Of a stretch of DNA of 10,536 nucleotides, positions 1-7,495 are shown piece after piece; the first letter of the stretch is position 1; each line of letters begins with the position of its first letter. The stretch is taken from the NCBI GenBank assembly GCA_938016505.1, contig CALLWN010000325.1, forward strand, positions 1-10,536, written 5' to 3'. A program made the position numbers and the translations under genes. The DNA is from an uncultured Sphingomonadaceae bacterium. GTDB taxonomy: Bacteria > Pseudomonadota > Alphaproteobacteria > Sphingomonadales > Sphingomonadaceae. The notes beneath the pieces are model-generated. The model saw only the letters and a program-made list of their open reading frames with translations, searched no databases and had not been told where the DNA came from.

Positions 1-134
1 TAGCGGGCCCGGGCCGCACGCTGGATCGCCTCCTCCATCGCTTCGATGACGATCATGCGGTCGATCGACTTCTCGCGGGCGACCGCGTCGGCAATGGCGA
101 TGAGTTCGGCCTTGTTGGCGGCGATCGGGGTCAT
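1..134 (-). CDS. nusA: Transcription termination/antitermination factor NusA, N-terminal fragment (runs off the left edge)
   Basis: Only the first 44 codons are present; the gene continues past position 1. NusA binds RNA polymerase and controls pausing, intrinsic termination and antitermination. The visible residues are the start of the NusA N-terminal domain: ANKAELIAIADAVAREKSID, then an RMIVIEAMEEAIQRAARAR stretch, which is the usual opening of alphaproteobacterial NusA. The ATG at 134 overlaps the rimP stop as ATGA (131-134), so translation is probably coupled to rimP. This rimP-nusA order is the conserved start of the nusA-infB operon; infB would be expected off the left edge. Identification is strong although the RNA-binding S1 and KH domains lie outside the window. 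Confidence 0.93.
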   Translation of the reverse strand, partial: MTPIAANKAELIAIADAVAREKSIDRMIVIEAMEEAIQRAARAR

Positions 135-712
135 TGGCGTACCTGTCCGGGCTTTCGGGTTGTCGTGCGGCCATCCGCCGCTTGCTCGACGACGACGTCT
201 GCACCTTGCATGTCGAGCGGCGTCGTTGCCGCGATGAGCGCGTCCGTCAAGAGCAGCTTGGCCGAACGGACATCGGCAAAAGGCAGCCTTACCATGCCGA
301 TGCCCTCGGCATCGAGCAGGATGTCGGCGCCGTCCACGCCCGCCAGCGCACCCTGGAACCGCTTGCGCACCGCGCCGCCAATCGCGATTCCGGCACCAAG
401 CTCGACCCGCGCGCGATGCGGCGCGAACCGGGCGAAATCCGCGACCCGGGTGAGCGGTCGGTCGATCCCGGGGGAAGACACCTCGAGCCGATAGGGCCCC
501 GGAAACGGGTCGGCTGCATCGAGCACGGCCGACAGCGCCCGCGACAGCTCGGCACACTGGTCAAGCGTGAGCTGGCCGGTCGCCGGATCCTCCGCCATCA
601 CTTGGAGGGTCAGATCTCTGCCGCCCGTCAGCGCCACGCGCACGAGCGCAAGGCCGGCGGCCGCAACCACCGGCTCGATCAGCTCCCGCGCTTGCGCCAA
701 GGCGTCCGTCAT
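131..712 (-). CDS. rimP: Ribosome maturation factor RimP
   Basis: This 193-residue protein matches the RimP (YhbC/DUF150) family, a cytoplasmic factor needed for late maturation of the 30S ribosomal subunit. The hallmark is the central segment at residues 74-88, containing YRLEVSSPGIDRPLT, which ends the N-terminal alpha/beta domain. The C-terminal SH3-like domain follows (about residues 95-155), with RKRFQGAL and VRLPFADVRSAKL stretches. The tail after about 160 is a lineage-specific polar extension. The frame stays open upstream for over 200 codons, but the ATG at 712 is chosen because a GGAGAGG ribosome site lies immediately before it (714-720) and homology begins there. The gene heads the rimP-nusA operon, with its stop overlapping the nusA start. 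Confidence 0.95.
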   Translation of the reverse strand: MTDALAQARELIEPVVAAAGLALVRVALTGGRDLTLQVMAEDPATGQLTLDQCAELSRALSAVLDAADPFPGPYRLEVSSPGIDRPLTRVADFARFAPHRARVELGAGIAIGGAVRKRFQGALAGVDGADILLDAEGIGMVRLPFADVRSAKLLLTDALIAATTPLDMQGADVVVEQAADGRTTTRKPGQVRQ

Positions 713-751
713 GCCTCTCCAGAACCCGACCGGCCAAATCCCTCCACCACC

Positions 752-770
752 CCCCGGAGCCGGCCCGGGG
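752..770 (-). other. GC-rich hairpin in the rimP leader
   Basis: CCCCGG (752-757) and CCGGGG (765-770) form a perfect 6-bp stem around a 7-base loop, within the predicted 5' leader of rimP and about 40 bases upstream of its start. There is no U-run after it in the rimP direction, so it is not an obvious terminator. It could be a leader structure or chance pairing in GC-rich DNA. Confidence 0.25.
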
Positions 771-811
771 AGCCCTGCATGTGCTCGCCATGAAGGGTGG
801 TGGATATGCGA

Positions 812-840
812 ACAATAGGGCGAAGGCGGCGTGGTTGCAA
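812..840 (-). promoter_or_regulatory. Putative sigma70-type promoter of rimP-nusA
   Basis: On the minus strand TTGCAA (840-835) is followed after exactly 17 bases by TATTGT (817-812), close to the TTGACA/TATAAT consensus. Transcription would start near 805, leaving a leader of about 93 nt before rimP. Because TTGCAA is its own reverse complement, the same hexamer could serve as a -35 for hisG on the plus strand, but the element 17 bases on (CAAATG, 858-863) is a poor -10. This call is based on pattern only. Confidence 0.45.
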
Positions 841-871
841 CGGCGCGATTGGCCCGGCAAATGGCCGCGCC

Positions 872-1555
872 ATGCTGTCGCGCTCGCCTGCTCTCGTCCC
901 CGTGACCCTCGCACTGCCCAAGGGCCGCATCCTTGGCGAGGCGCTGCCCCTGCTCGTGCGGGCCGGGATCCACCCCGACCCGGCCCTCGGCGACGAATCG
1001 GGCCGCGCGCTGCGCTTTTCGACGTCCCGGCCAGGGCTCGACATCATCAGGGTGCGCAGTTTCGACGCAGCGACATTCGTGGCCTTTGGTGCGGCCGCCA
1101 TCGGGATCGTCGGCAACGACGTGGTGGCGGAATTCGGCTATTCCGAGCTCTACGTCCCGCTCGATCTCGGGATCGGGCGCTGCCGGCTGTCGCTCGCCGG
1201 ACCCGCCGATGCCGGGTTCGACCTCGAGAGCCCGAGCCATGTGCGGGTCGCCACCAAATATCCCGCGCTCACCAAGGCCTGGTTTGCAACGCACGGGATC
1301 CAGGCCGAATGCGTCAAGCTCAACGGGGCAATGGAGCTTGCCCCGGCCATGGGTCTCGCACCGCTCATCGTCGACCTCGTCTCGAGCGGGCGCACGCTCG
1401 AAGCGAACGGTCTCGTCGAGCACGCTGTCATTCTTGAGGTGACCTCGAGGCTTGTCGTCAACCGGGTAGCGATGAAGACCAACCCGGCCGTTGCCGCGCT
1501 GATCCGGGACATGGCAGCCGCGCTCCCTGCCCCAGCTGCTGCGCAGGCGGCCTGA
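872..1555 (+). CDS. hisG: ATP phosphoribosyltransferase, short-form catalytic subunit HisG
   Basis: HisG catalyses the first, feedback-controlled step of histidine synthesis, joining ATP and PRPP to phosphoribosyl-ATP. From the ATG at 872 the protein has 227 residues. ALPKGRI (14-20) opens the catalytic domain; GIVGNDVV (78-85) and [10 protein letters not shown] (98-107) follow. The family signature lies at 155-176, with E155, G161, D168 and the SGRT PRPP-binding loop (172-175). It ends soon after, without the C-terminal ACT-like regulatory domain, so it is the short form that normally works in a hetero-octamer with the HisRS-like HisZ. No hisZ is in the window. The start is uncertain: the ATG at 872 has a poor ribosome site and the in-frame GTG at 902 would leave [10 protein letters not shown], close to the usual N-terminus. 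The hisD ribosome site overlaps the hisG stop. Confidence 0.95.
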   Translation: MLSRSPALVPVTLALPKGRILGEALPLLVRAGIHPDPALGDESGRALRFSTSRPGLDIIRVRSFDAATFVAFGAAAIGIVGNDVVAEFGYSELYVPLDLGIGRCRLSLAGPADAGFDLESPSHVRVATKYPALTKAWFATHGIQAECVKLNGAMELAPAMGLAPLIVDLVSSGRTLEANGLVEHAVILEVTSRLVVNRVAMKTNPAVAALIRDMAAALPAPAAAQAA

Positions 1556-1563
1556 GGCCGGCC

Positions 1564-2850
1564 ATGGTGAGGCGTCTGTCCACGCGCGATCCCGGATTTG
1601 CCGATTCGTTCGCTGCCCTCGTCGCCGACACGCGCGAGGGCAGCACCGACATCGCCGGCGAGGTCGCTGCCATCATCGCCCGGGTGCGGGCGGAAGGCTT
1701 CGCCGCGATTGCCGAGCTGACCCTCAGGTTCGACGGCGTAGCGCTCGGCAAGGCCGATGCCGAGGTGCCGGCGGCCGACCGCGCGGCGGCCGCAGCGCGG
1801 GTGGCACCCGGCGTCCGGCGGGCACTCGAACTCGCTGCCGCGCGCATCCGCGCCTTCCACGAGACCCAGCGGCCCGAGGATTCGGAGACGATTGATGGCG
1901 CGGGCGTGCGGATGGGGGTGCGCCACACGGCAGTCGCGCGCGCCGGCCTCTATGTGCCCGGAGGGCGCGCCGCCTACCCGTCCTCGGTGCTGATGAACGC
2001 CATCCCCGCCCGGGTGGCCGGCGTGGACGAGCTGGTGATGGTGACACCCGCGCGCGGCGGCGCGCTGGTTCCGGAGGTGATGCTGGCAGCCGAGCTTGCT
2101 GGGGTCTCCCGCATCTTCCGCATCGGCGGCGCCCAGGCGGTTGCCGCGCTCGCACTGGGGATTGACCCGGTGCCGCGCTGCGACGTGATCGTCGGGCCGG
2201 GCAATGCCTTTGTCGCGGAAGCCAAGCGCCAGCTCTACGGCAGCGTGGGCATCGACATGGTGGCCGGCCCGTCGGAAGTGCTGGTGGTGGCGGATGCCTC
2301 GGCCCGGCCGGCCTATGTCGCAGCCGATCTCCTGTCGCAGGCGGAGCATGACCCGCTGGCGCAGGCGATCCTTCTGACCGACAGCCCGACGCTGGCCGAG
2401 GCGGTCGTCGCCGAGGTGGAACGGCTGCTGCCAACGCTTGCGACCGAGCCGACGGCACGGGCGAGCTGGGAGGCGCATGGCACCATCATCCTCGTCGATG
2501 AGCTTGCGCAGGCGCCAGCGCTTGTCGACGCGCTGGCGCCCGAGCATCTGGAACTGATGGTCGCCGCGCCGGCGCCGCTGTTCACAGCCATCCGCAACGC
2601 GGGCTCGGTCTTCATCGGCGAAATGACGCCGGAGGCCATCGGCGACTATGTCGGCGGGCCCAACCATGTGCTTCCCACGGGGCGGCGGGCCCGGTTCGCC
2701 TCCGGTCTTTCGGTGCGCGATTTCATGAAGCGCACCACCTTTCTCGAGGTGCCGCCCTCAGCCTTTCCTGCGCTCGGGGCGGCAGCGGCAACCCTTGCCG
2801 ATGCCGAGGGCCTGGCAGCGCACGCGCTCTCGGTCAGGATCCGCGGCTAG
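1564..2850 (+). CDS. hisD: Histidinol dehydrogenase HisD
   Basis: HisD is the zinc enzyme that oxidises L-histidinol to L-histidine in two NAD-dependent steps. The 428-residue length is typical. Family residues fall almost exactly at E. coli numbering: zinc ligands Q259 and H262 in LSQAEHDP, D361 in GDYVGGPNH and H420 near the C-terminus (HALSVRIR), with the catalytic pair E327-H328 in APEHLEL. The stretches GLYVPGGRAAYPSSVLM (128-144) and GPGNAFVAEAKR (211-222) are also hallmarks. The ATG at 1564 follows a GAGG ribosome site that overlaps the hisG stop, so the two genes are co-transcribed. In related sphingomonads nusB often follows hisD, as I recall. Here the next gene is instead a convergent serine hydrolase whose stop codon overlaps the hisD stop. 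Confidence 0.97.
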   Translation: MVRRLSTRDPGFADSFAALVADTREGSTDIAGEVAAIIARVRAEGFAAIAELTLRFDGVALGKADAEVPAADRAAAAARVAPGVRRALELAAARIRAFHETQRPEDSETIDGAGVRMGVRHTAVARAGLYVPGGRAAYPSSVLMNAIPARVAGVDELVMVTPARGGALVPEVMLAAELAGVSRIFRIGGAQAVAALALGIDPVPRCDVIVGPGNAFVAEAKRQLYGSVGIDMVAGPSEVLVVADASARPAYVAADLLSQAEHDPLAQAILLTDSPTLAEAVVAEVERLLPTLATEPTARASWEAHGTIILVDELAQAPALVDALAPEHLELMVAAPAPLFTAIRNAGSVFIGEMTPEAIGDYVGGPNHVLPTGRRARFASGLSVRDFMKRTTFLEVPPSAFPALGAAAATLADAEGLAAHALSVRIRG

Positions 2851-4172
2851 AGGCGGCCGGCGGCAAACTCCGCGTTGAGCGCGGTCTGAAGACCCGTGCC
2901 CTGGTCGAACGGCAGGGCGAGCCCCTGGAGCATGAGCACGACGCCGACTTCGCGCAGCGGATCGACATGGAACAATGTGCCCGCCGCCCCGCCCCAGCCG
3001 AAGGTGCCGGAAACCGTGCCGGCAGGCGCGGCGCGGCTGTCGGCGAGAATGACCTGCCCGCCCGCGCCATAGCCCTTCACCTTGTCGAAGAAGAGGCCGG
3101 GCGGCAGCATGTTCGCCATCGCCTGGCGGGCGGCCGCGCGCGGCATGATGGTGCGGCCCTCGAACACCCCCTCGTTCAGGAGCATCTGGGCGAACCGGGC
3201 ATAATTTTCGGCCGAGGAGACAAGACCGGCGCCGCCTGCAGGAAGCGGCGGCGGACGGAGCCAGGCGCTGTCCTCCGGCCTGTCGGCTAGCATGGGTTCG
3301 GCCAGCCTCTCACCCCTCTCGTTCTGCCAGGAATAGAGCGCGGCGAGCCGCGGCGCACTGGCTGCAGGCACCATGAAGCCGGTGTCGCGCATGCCGAGCG
3401 GGGCGAGGAGCTGGCGCTCGAGCACGCGGTCGAAGGGCACGCCGAGCACGCGCTGGAGCATGCCGCCGGCGACGTCGAGGCCGACCGAGTAGCGATAGGC
3501 CGTGCCCGGGTCGAACCGCAGCGGCAGTTGGGCAAGTGCGCGGAGAAACCCGTCGAGATCGGGCACCGGGCCGTCGAGCGGCGACAGGCCGAGGCCGAGA
3601 TTGCCGATGGGAAGGAGACCGCGCCGGCGATATTCCTGTTCCAGCGGGTCATTGCCCATGATGTGGTAGCTGAACCCGGCGGTGTGGGTGAGGAGGTGGC
3701 GGACCCGGATCGGCCCTTCGGCGGGGCGCGAATCCATGCCCTTGGCCGGATCGCGCAGAACCTGCATGGTGCGAAACTCGGGGACGAGGTCGCCGAGCGG
3801 CGTGTCGAGGCCGAACCGGCCGGCAGCGACCTGCTGGATGACGGCGACGCCGGTCACCGGCTTGGTCTGCGAGTAGATGCGCCACAGCGTGTGCCGGTCC
3901 ACCGGCCGGCCGGCCTCGAAGGCGGTCTGGCCGGCGCTCACGAAATCTGGCCGGAACCGACCCGGCCGGACGATGGCCACGACAGCGCCGGGGATCCGCT
4001 TGGCGGCGATCCAGCCATCGAGCATGTCCTCGAGCGCGACATAGCGGGCAGCGCTGCGGGCAAAGCCCGGTGCAGCGGCAAGGCTGGCTCCTGCGACCGC
4101 TGCGCGGAGCAGGGCGCGCCGGTCAAGGCGCCAGCCAGCGGGGTCTAGCCCGTCGCGTCCGCTTCCGCCCAT
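2847..4172 (-). CDS. Beta-lactamase-family serine hydrolase (class C/EstB-like), Tat-exported
   Basis: The 441-residue protein belongs to the beta-lactamase (class C) / penicillin-binding-like serine hydrolase family, whose members include esterases, D-amino-acid peptidases and beta-lactamases. The nucleophile motif is S101-Q-T-K104 in RIYSQTKPVTG. The tyrosine motif is Y228-S-V in AYRYSVGLDVAG, and the third motif is W393-G-G in GWGGAAGT, replacing the KTG of true beta-lactamases. This pattern fits an esterase or peptidase better than antibiotic resistance. Residues 15-40 form a Tat-type signal (DRRALLRAA then a hydrophobic stretch), so it probably acts in the periplasm. The ATG at 4172 lies inside the end of the upstream patatin-related gene (28-bp overlap), suggesting coupled translation. 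The stop shares CTAG with hisD. The substrate is unknown. Confidence 0.9.
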   Translation of the reverse strand: MGGSGRDGLDPAGWRLDRRALLRAAVAGASLAAAPGFARSAARYVALEDMLDGWIAAKRIPGAVVAIVRPGRFRPDFVSAGQTAFEAGRPVDRHTLWRIYSQTKPVTGVAVIQQVAAGRFGLDTPLGDLVPEFRTMQVLRDPAKGMDSRPAEGPIRVRHLLTHTAGFSYHIMGNDPLEQEYRRRGLLPIGNLGLGLSPLDGPVPDLDGFLRALAQLPLRFDPGTAYRYSVGLDVAGGMLQRVLGVPFDRVLERQLLAPLGMRDTGFMVPAASAPRLAALYSWQNERGERLAEPMLADRPEDSAWLRPPPLPAGGAGLVSSAENYARFAQMLLNEGVFEGRTIMPRAAARQAMANMLPPGLFFDKVKGYGAGGQVILADSRAAPAGTVSGTFGWGGAAGTLFHVDPLREVGVVLMLQGLALPFDQGTGLQTALNAEFAAGRL

Positions 4173-6463
4173 CGTGCAAGCCCCCGGTCAAGCATGTCGA
4201 GAAGCGGGCCGGCTTCACCGAGTCGGTCCCGCTCGCCCGCGACTATGGCGCGGAACAGCCGCGCTTTCCAGCGGTCGGCCTGGGTCCTTGCCCGGCAGTC
4301 GCGCGGTGCTGCGCTCAGGAGAATGTCGACCAGCCGCTCGGCGGCGTTGAGGCGGCCCCACAGATAGTCGTTCTCGCGCCAGGCGCGGCTGAAGAAGGCG
4401 CCGAAGGCATTGAGCTGCCAGCCCTTGAGCTCGGGCTGGATGCCGGCGGACGCGAGGAGGGCCATGTCATCGGGCGAGATCCGGTCGACCTTGATCTCGT
4501 CGAGGCTGTCGAGCCCTTCGTCGGCGAGCAGCGGCAGCAGGACAATGTCATAGAAGGGATAGCCCAGCCAGTCGCGCACCGCTGCACGCCGTTCGGTCCC
4601 CGGCAGTCCGCTTGCAGCGAGCGCCTCGAGCAGCCGGGCGTCGGCAGCCGCATCGCGTTCATCAAGGCGCAGATCGGACGCGAGGCTCGCCAGCGCCGGG
4701 GCCGCGGCCGCGAAGTCACCATCGAACAGCCTGCCGGCCGCCGTGCGGGTCGCGTTGGAGAAGCGTTCGACAGCTGTCGCGGCGGCATAGCTCGCATCGA
4801 TGAGATAGGCCGTCGCCTTGAGGCTCTCGAGGGCTTGCCGCGTGGCATCGTCCTCGGTCGCCTCGATGGCGGCATTGAGGCGTCGGATGAGAAACCGGAG
4901 CCGCCGCACCCGATAGCGGACATCCAGCGGGTCGGGCGCGGCAAGATCGCCGGCGCGTCCCAGCCGGTCGGCCATCCGCCGCCCGGCATCAGCGCCCACT
5001 TCGGCTGCGGCGGCCAGCAGGCTGGCGCTGTCTGCCAGCACGAGGGCGCGATGCAGGCCACGGTAGGCCGCGTGGGCATAGCCCGCCTCCTTGGCGGCAA
5101 GCTTCGCCACATGATCGCGCGCCCGCGCCAGCCGGGCCGGCGTGAGCGGCAGCAGCAGAAACCGCGGCCCGACCGCCCGGGCGACCGCGGCATCGACATC
5201 GGGCGTCATCTCCTCGATGACGGCGCGGGCGCGCGCCGCCGCTGCCGACAGCCGGGCGATCGCCTCGAGATTGTCACGGATGGGCTGCTCGCGCGGGATC
5301 TGGGCAAGCGCCCGGAGCATCGCGGTCAGAAAGCCGGGCGGACGGTTGCGGCCGATGCCGCCACCGAGAAGATCAACCCCCGGCTTCGGGTCGATGTAGA
5401 CGAAGCGGCGGTCGACCTCGCGGTAGGCCGGCTTCATGCGGATGGCGTCGATCGCCGGCCCGAACGGCGCATTGTTGAGGACACTGCCGTCGATCAGCAG
5501 CACCTCCTCGGCGGGCCGGTCGCCGCGCAGCTGGGTTTCGACCAGCCAGTCGCGGTCGGGCCAGGCGGTGCCGGTGGCTTCGGCGCGGGCATCGATCTCG
5601 GCGAGCGATGCGGCGGGAAAGGCGCCCGGAAATGAGGAGGTTGCCCGCGCCGCAAAGACGAGGCTCAACCGGCTTGCCAGCTGGCGGGGGGGCAGGCCGC
5701 GGCCGTGCCCGGCATGGCCAGCGAGCCCAGCGACAGGCGGGGCGCGGAAGGCGAGGATCCGGCGGTGCTCGGTTTCCTTGATCAGCGGGGGTGAATGGAT
5801 GGGAATCGTCCCGGTTGCTCCGAAATAGTCGGTGACGGTCACGAAGAGGTCAAAGCCGAGCGTGGCCGGCAGAAGCGTCGGGCCGCGCGGAAGGGCCTGC
5901 ATTGCGGCAAGCGCGTCGTCGAGCATGGCGACGAGACCGGGGCCCGAGAAGGGTGGCTTGAACCAGCGGCTGCGGATGAACCGGCCGAGCTTGTCCGCCA
6001 CCTCCCGCCCCACCCGGTCGGCCTTGAGGGTGGCCAGCGTTTCCGACCGGCGACGCGCGTACCAGGCAACAGGCTCCTTGTAGAAATCGACCAGACGGCT
6101 TCCGGGCCGGGCGTCTGGGTCGAGCAGGCGGTCGATGTCGGCGCCGTCGAGCCACATGTCGGCGACAGGCTCGAGGTCGATCCCCTCGACGATCGCGGCA
6201 CCGAGCAGGATCCCGTTGATGCCACCCGCGCTCGCGCCGGCAACCACATCGACAATGACCCGGAGATCGACCTGCTCGCCGATCGCGTCGAGAAGCGCCT
6301 GCCAGACCGGCTCGCTGTCGCCCGAGGCCACTCCCCGCCCGGCAAGGCGCGCCTCGCTTGCGCGAAGCAGTTTCCAAAGTTCGCGGGTGACGCCGTGCAT
6401 GTAGACGACGAGGCTGATCCCGCCGTAACAGACGAGTGCGAGGCGAAGTTCCTTTTCGCGCAT
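4145..6463 (-). CDS. Patatin-related (patatin-like) lipid acyl hydrolase, long form with DUF3376-type C-terminus
   Basis: This 772-residue protein has an N-terminal patatin domain and a long helical C-terminal half, like the patatin-related family with a DUF3376 region. Patatins hydrolyse acyl chains from membrane lipids with a Ser-Asp dyad. The start LALVCYGGISLVVYMHGVT (8-26) holds the glycine-rich oxyanion segment. The nucleophile is S78 in GASAGG (76-81). The Asp is D325 in LLIDGSVLNNAPF, where DGS replaces the common DGG. There is no signal peptide or transmembrane segment, so it is probably cytoplasmic or peripheral. The ATG at 6463 is chosen because the patatin fold begins at residue 5; the frame stays open a further 139 codons upstream, but that part only shadows the dehydrogenase gene. 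It lies 20 bp after the dehydrogenase and overlaps the serine hydrolase by 28 bp. The physiological substrate is unknown. Confidence 0.9.
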   Translation of the reverse strand: MREKELRLALVCYGGISLVVYMHGVTRELWKLLRASEARLAGRGVASGDSEPVWQALLDAIGEQVDLRVIVDVVAGASAGGINGILLGAAIVEGIDLEPVADMWLDGADIDRLLDPDARPGSRLVDFYKEPVAWYARRRSETLATLKADRVGREVADKLGRFIRSRWFKPPFSGPGLVAMLDDALAAMQALPRGPTLLPATLGFDLFVTVTDYFGATGTIPIHSPPLIKETEHRRILAFRAPPVAGLAGHAGHGRGLPPRQLASRLSLVFAARATSSFPGAFPAASLAEIDARAEATGTAWPDRDWLVETQLRGDRPAEEVLLIDGSVLNNAPFGPAIDAIRMKPAYREVDRRFVYIDPKPGVDLLGGGIGRNRPPGFLTAMLRALAQIPREQPIRDNLEAIARLSAAAARARAVIEEMTPDVDAAVARAVGPRFLLLPLTPARLARARDHVAKLAAKEAGYAHAAYRGLHRALVLADSASLLAAAAEVGADAGRRMADRLGRAGDLAAPDPLDVRYRVRRLRFLIRRLNAAIEATEDDATRQALESLKATAYLIDASYAAATAVERFSNATRTAAGRLFDGDFAAAAPALASLASDLRLDERDAAADARLLEALAASGLPGTERRAAVRDWLGYPFYDIVLLPLLADEGLDSLDEIKVDRISPDDMALLASAGIQPELKGWQLNAFGAFFSRAWRENDYLWGRLNAAERLVDILLSAAPRDCRARTQADRWKARLFRAIVAGERDRLGEAGPLLDMLDRGLARWAEADATG

Positions 6464-6483
6464 GGGCGACCCCGAGGCGGGCC

Positions 6484-7488
6484 TCAATACTCCTCGAGGA
6501 CTTGGTCCGGTGGCCGGTGCCCGTCGGCGAAGACGCGAATGTTGGTGATGACCTTCTCGCCCATTTCCCGGCGGGCCTCGAACGTGCCCGAACCCATGTG
6601 GGGCAGAAGCACGACATCGGGCCGGCCGAGCAGGCCCGGGTGAATGGCGGGCTCGTGCTCGAAGACATCGAGGCCGGCGCCTGCAATCCGTCCGGTTTGC
6701 AGCGCAGCAACGAGCGCCGCCTCGTCGATGAGGGTGCCACGGGCGACATTGATGAGAATGGCGTGACGCTGCATGAGGTTCAGCCGCGCGGCATTGATGA
6801 TGTGGTGGGTCTCGGGCGTTTCCGGGCAGTTCAGCGACACGATGTCGACCCGGGCCAGCATGGCATCGAGCGTCGGCCACCAGGTCGCCTCGAGTGGTCC
6901 CTCGACCGCCTTCGGCAGCCGGTTGCGGTTGTGGTAGTGGATGGCCATCCCGAAGGCGCGCGCGCGAGCCGCAACCGCCTGGCCGATTCGGCCCATGCCG
7001 ACAATGCCGAGGCGCTTGCCCGTGATCCGGCGGCCGAGCATGCCGGTGGGCGACCAGCCGCTCCAGGCGCCCTCGCGGATGAGGCGCTCGCCCTCGGGGA
7101 TGCGGCGCGCCGTGGCGAGGATGAGCGCGACGACGAGGTCGGCGGTGTCATCGGTGAGAACGCCCGGCGTGTTGGTCACGGTGATCCCGCGGGTGCGCGC
7201 AGCCCCGAGGTCGATATGGTCGACCCCCACGCCGAAGTTGGCAATCAGCCTGAGCTGCGGGCCGGCGGCCTCGATGAGCGCGGCGTCGATCTCGTCGGTG
7301 ACGGTTGGCGCAAGCACTTCGGCCTCGGCGACTGCCGCCACGAGTTCGTCGCGGGTCATCGCGTGATCATCGAGGTTGAGCGACACGTCGAACAGCTCGG
7401 CCATGCGGGTTTCGACCGCCTCGGGCAGGCGCCGCGTCACGATCACGCGCGGCTTGTGATCGAATTTCTCGAAGCGGGTCGCCGGCAT
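6484..7488 (-). CDS. D-2-hydroxyacid dehydrogenase, glyoxylate/hydroxypyruvate reductase (GhrB) type
   Basis: The 334-residue protein is a D-isomer-specific 2-hydroxyacid dehydrogenase, most like glycerate dehydrogenase / glyoxylate reductase, which reduces glyoxylate or hydroxypyruvate. The nucleotide-binding fold carries GIVGMGRIGQ (161-170). The catalytic triad is R250 (NVARGTL), E279 (DVFEHEP) and H297 (LPHMGSG); the substrate-loop segment FGVGVDHID (85-93) is also conserved. The end of the second Rossmann strand reads YHNRNR with no acidic residue, which suggests NADPH preference (inference). The ATG at 7488 is preferred over an in-frame TTG at 7524. It has no ribosome site, but a promoter-like element predicts a start of transcription close to it, so the mRNA may be leaderless. 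It is the first gene of a probable three-gene operon. Confidence 0.92.
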   Translation of the reverse strand: MPATRFEKFDHKPRVIVTRRLPEAVETRMAELFDVSLNLDDHAMTRDELVAAVAEAEVLAPTVTDEIDAALIEAAGPQLRLIANFGVGVDHIDLGAARTRGITVTNTPGVLTDDTADLVVALILATARRIPEGERLIREGAWSGWSPTGMLGRRITGKRLGIVGMGRIGQAVAARARAFGMAIHYHNRNRLPKAVEGPLEATWWPTLDAMLARVDIVSLNCPETPETHHIINAARLNLMQRHAILINVARGTLIDEAALVAALQTGRIAGAGLDVFEHEPAIHPGLLGRPDVVLLPHMGSGTFEARREMGEKVITNIRVFADGHRPPDQVLEEY

Positions 7489-7495
7489 GTCCGGA

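Noticed and set aside
797..871. 25-residue N-terminal extension of HisG from the ATG at 797
   Set aside because: The added residues are Arg-rich, unlike HisG, and cover the putative promoter.
713..871. CRISPR arrays, tRNA, rRNA or riboswitches in the intergenic regions
   Set aside because: No direct repeat arrays, cloverleaf-like segments or conserved riboswitch cores were seen in this gap, in 7489-7557 or in 10317-10536.
713..1423. Upstream extension of rimP across the intergenic region and into hisG
   Set aside because: RimP homology begins at the ATG at 712, which has a good ribosome site; the upstream part is antisense to hisG.
1150..2667. A 505-codon open frame antisense to hisG-hisD
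   Set aside because: It mirrors the codon pattern of the genuine his genes, is rich in Arg/Gly/His as GC-driven shadow frames are, and has no recognisable domain.
2847..4172. An antibiotic-resistance beta-lactamase
   Set aside because: The SxxK and Tyr motifs are present, but the KTG box is replaced by WGG and the YxN by YSV, as in esterases and peptidases of the family.
4070..5635. A 521-codon open frame antisense to the patatin-related gene
   Set aside because: The patatin frame on the other strand has clear catalytic motifs; this one has the low-complexity composition of a shadow frame.
6464..6880. 139-codon N-terminal extension of the patatin-related protein
   Set aside because: It overlaps the dehydrogenase coding region in another frame on the same strand and shows no conserved sequence; the patatin fold starts at the ATG at 6463.
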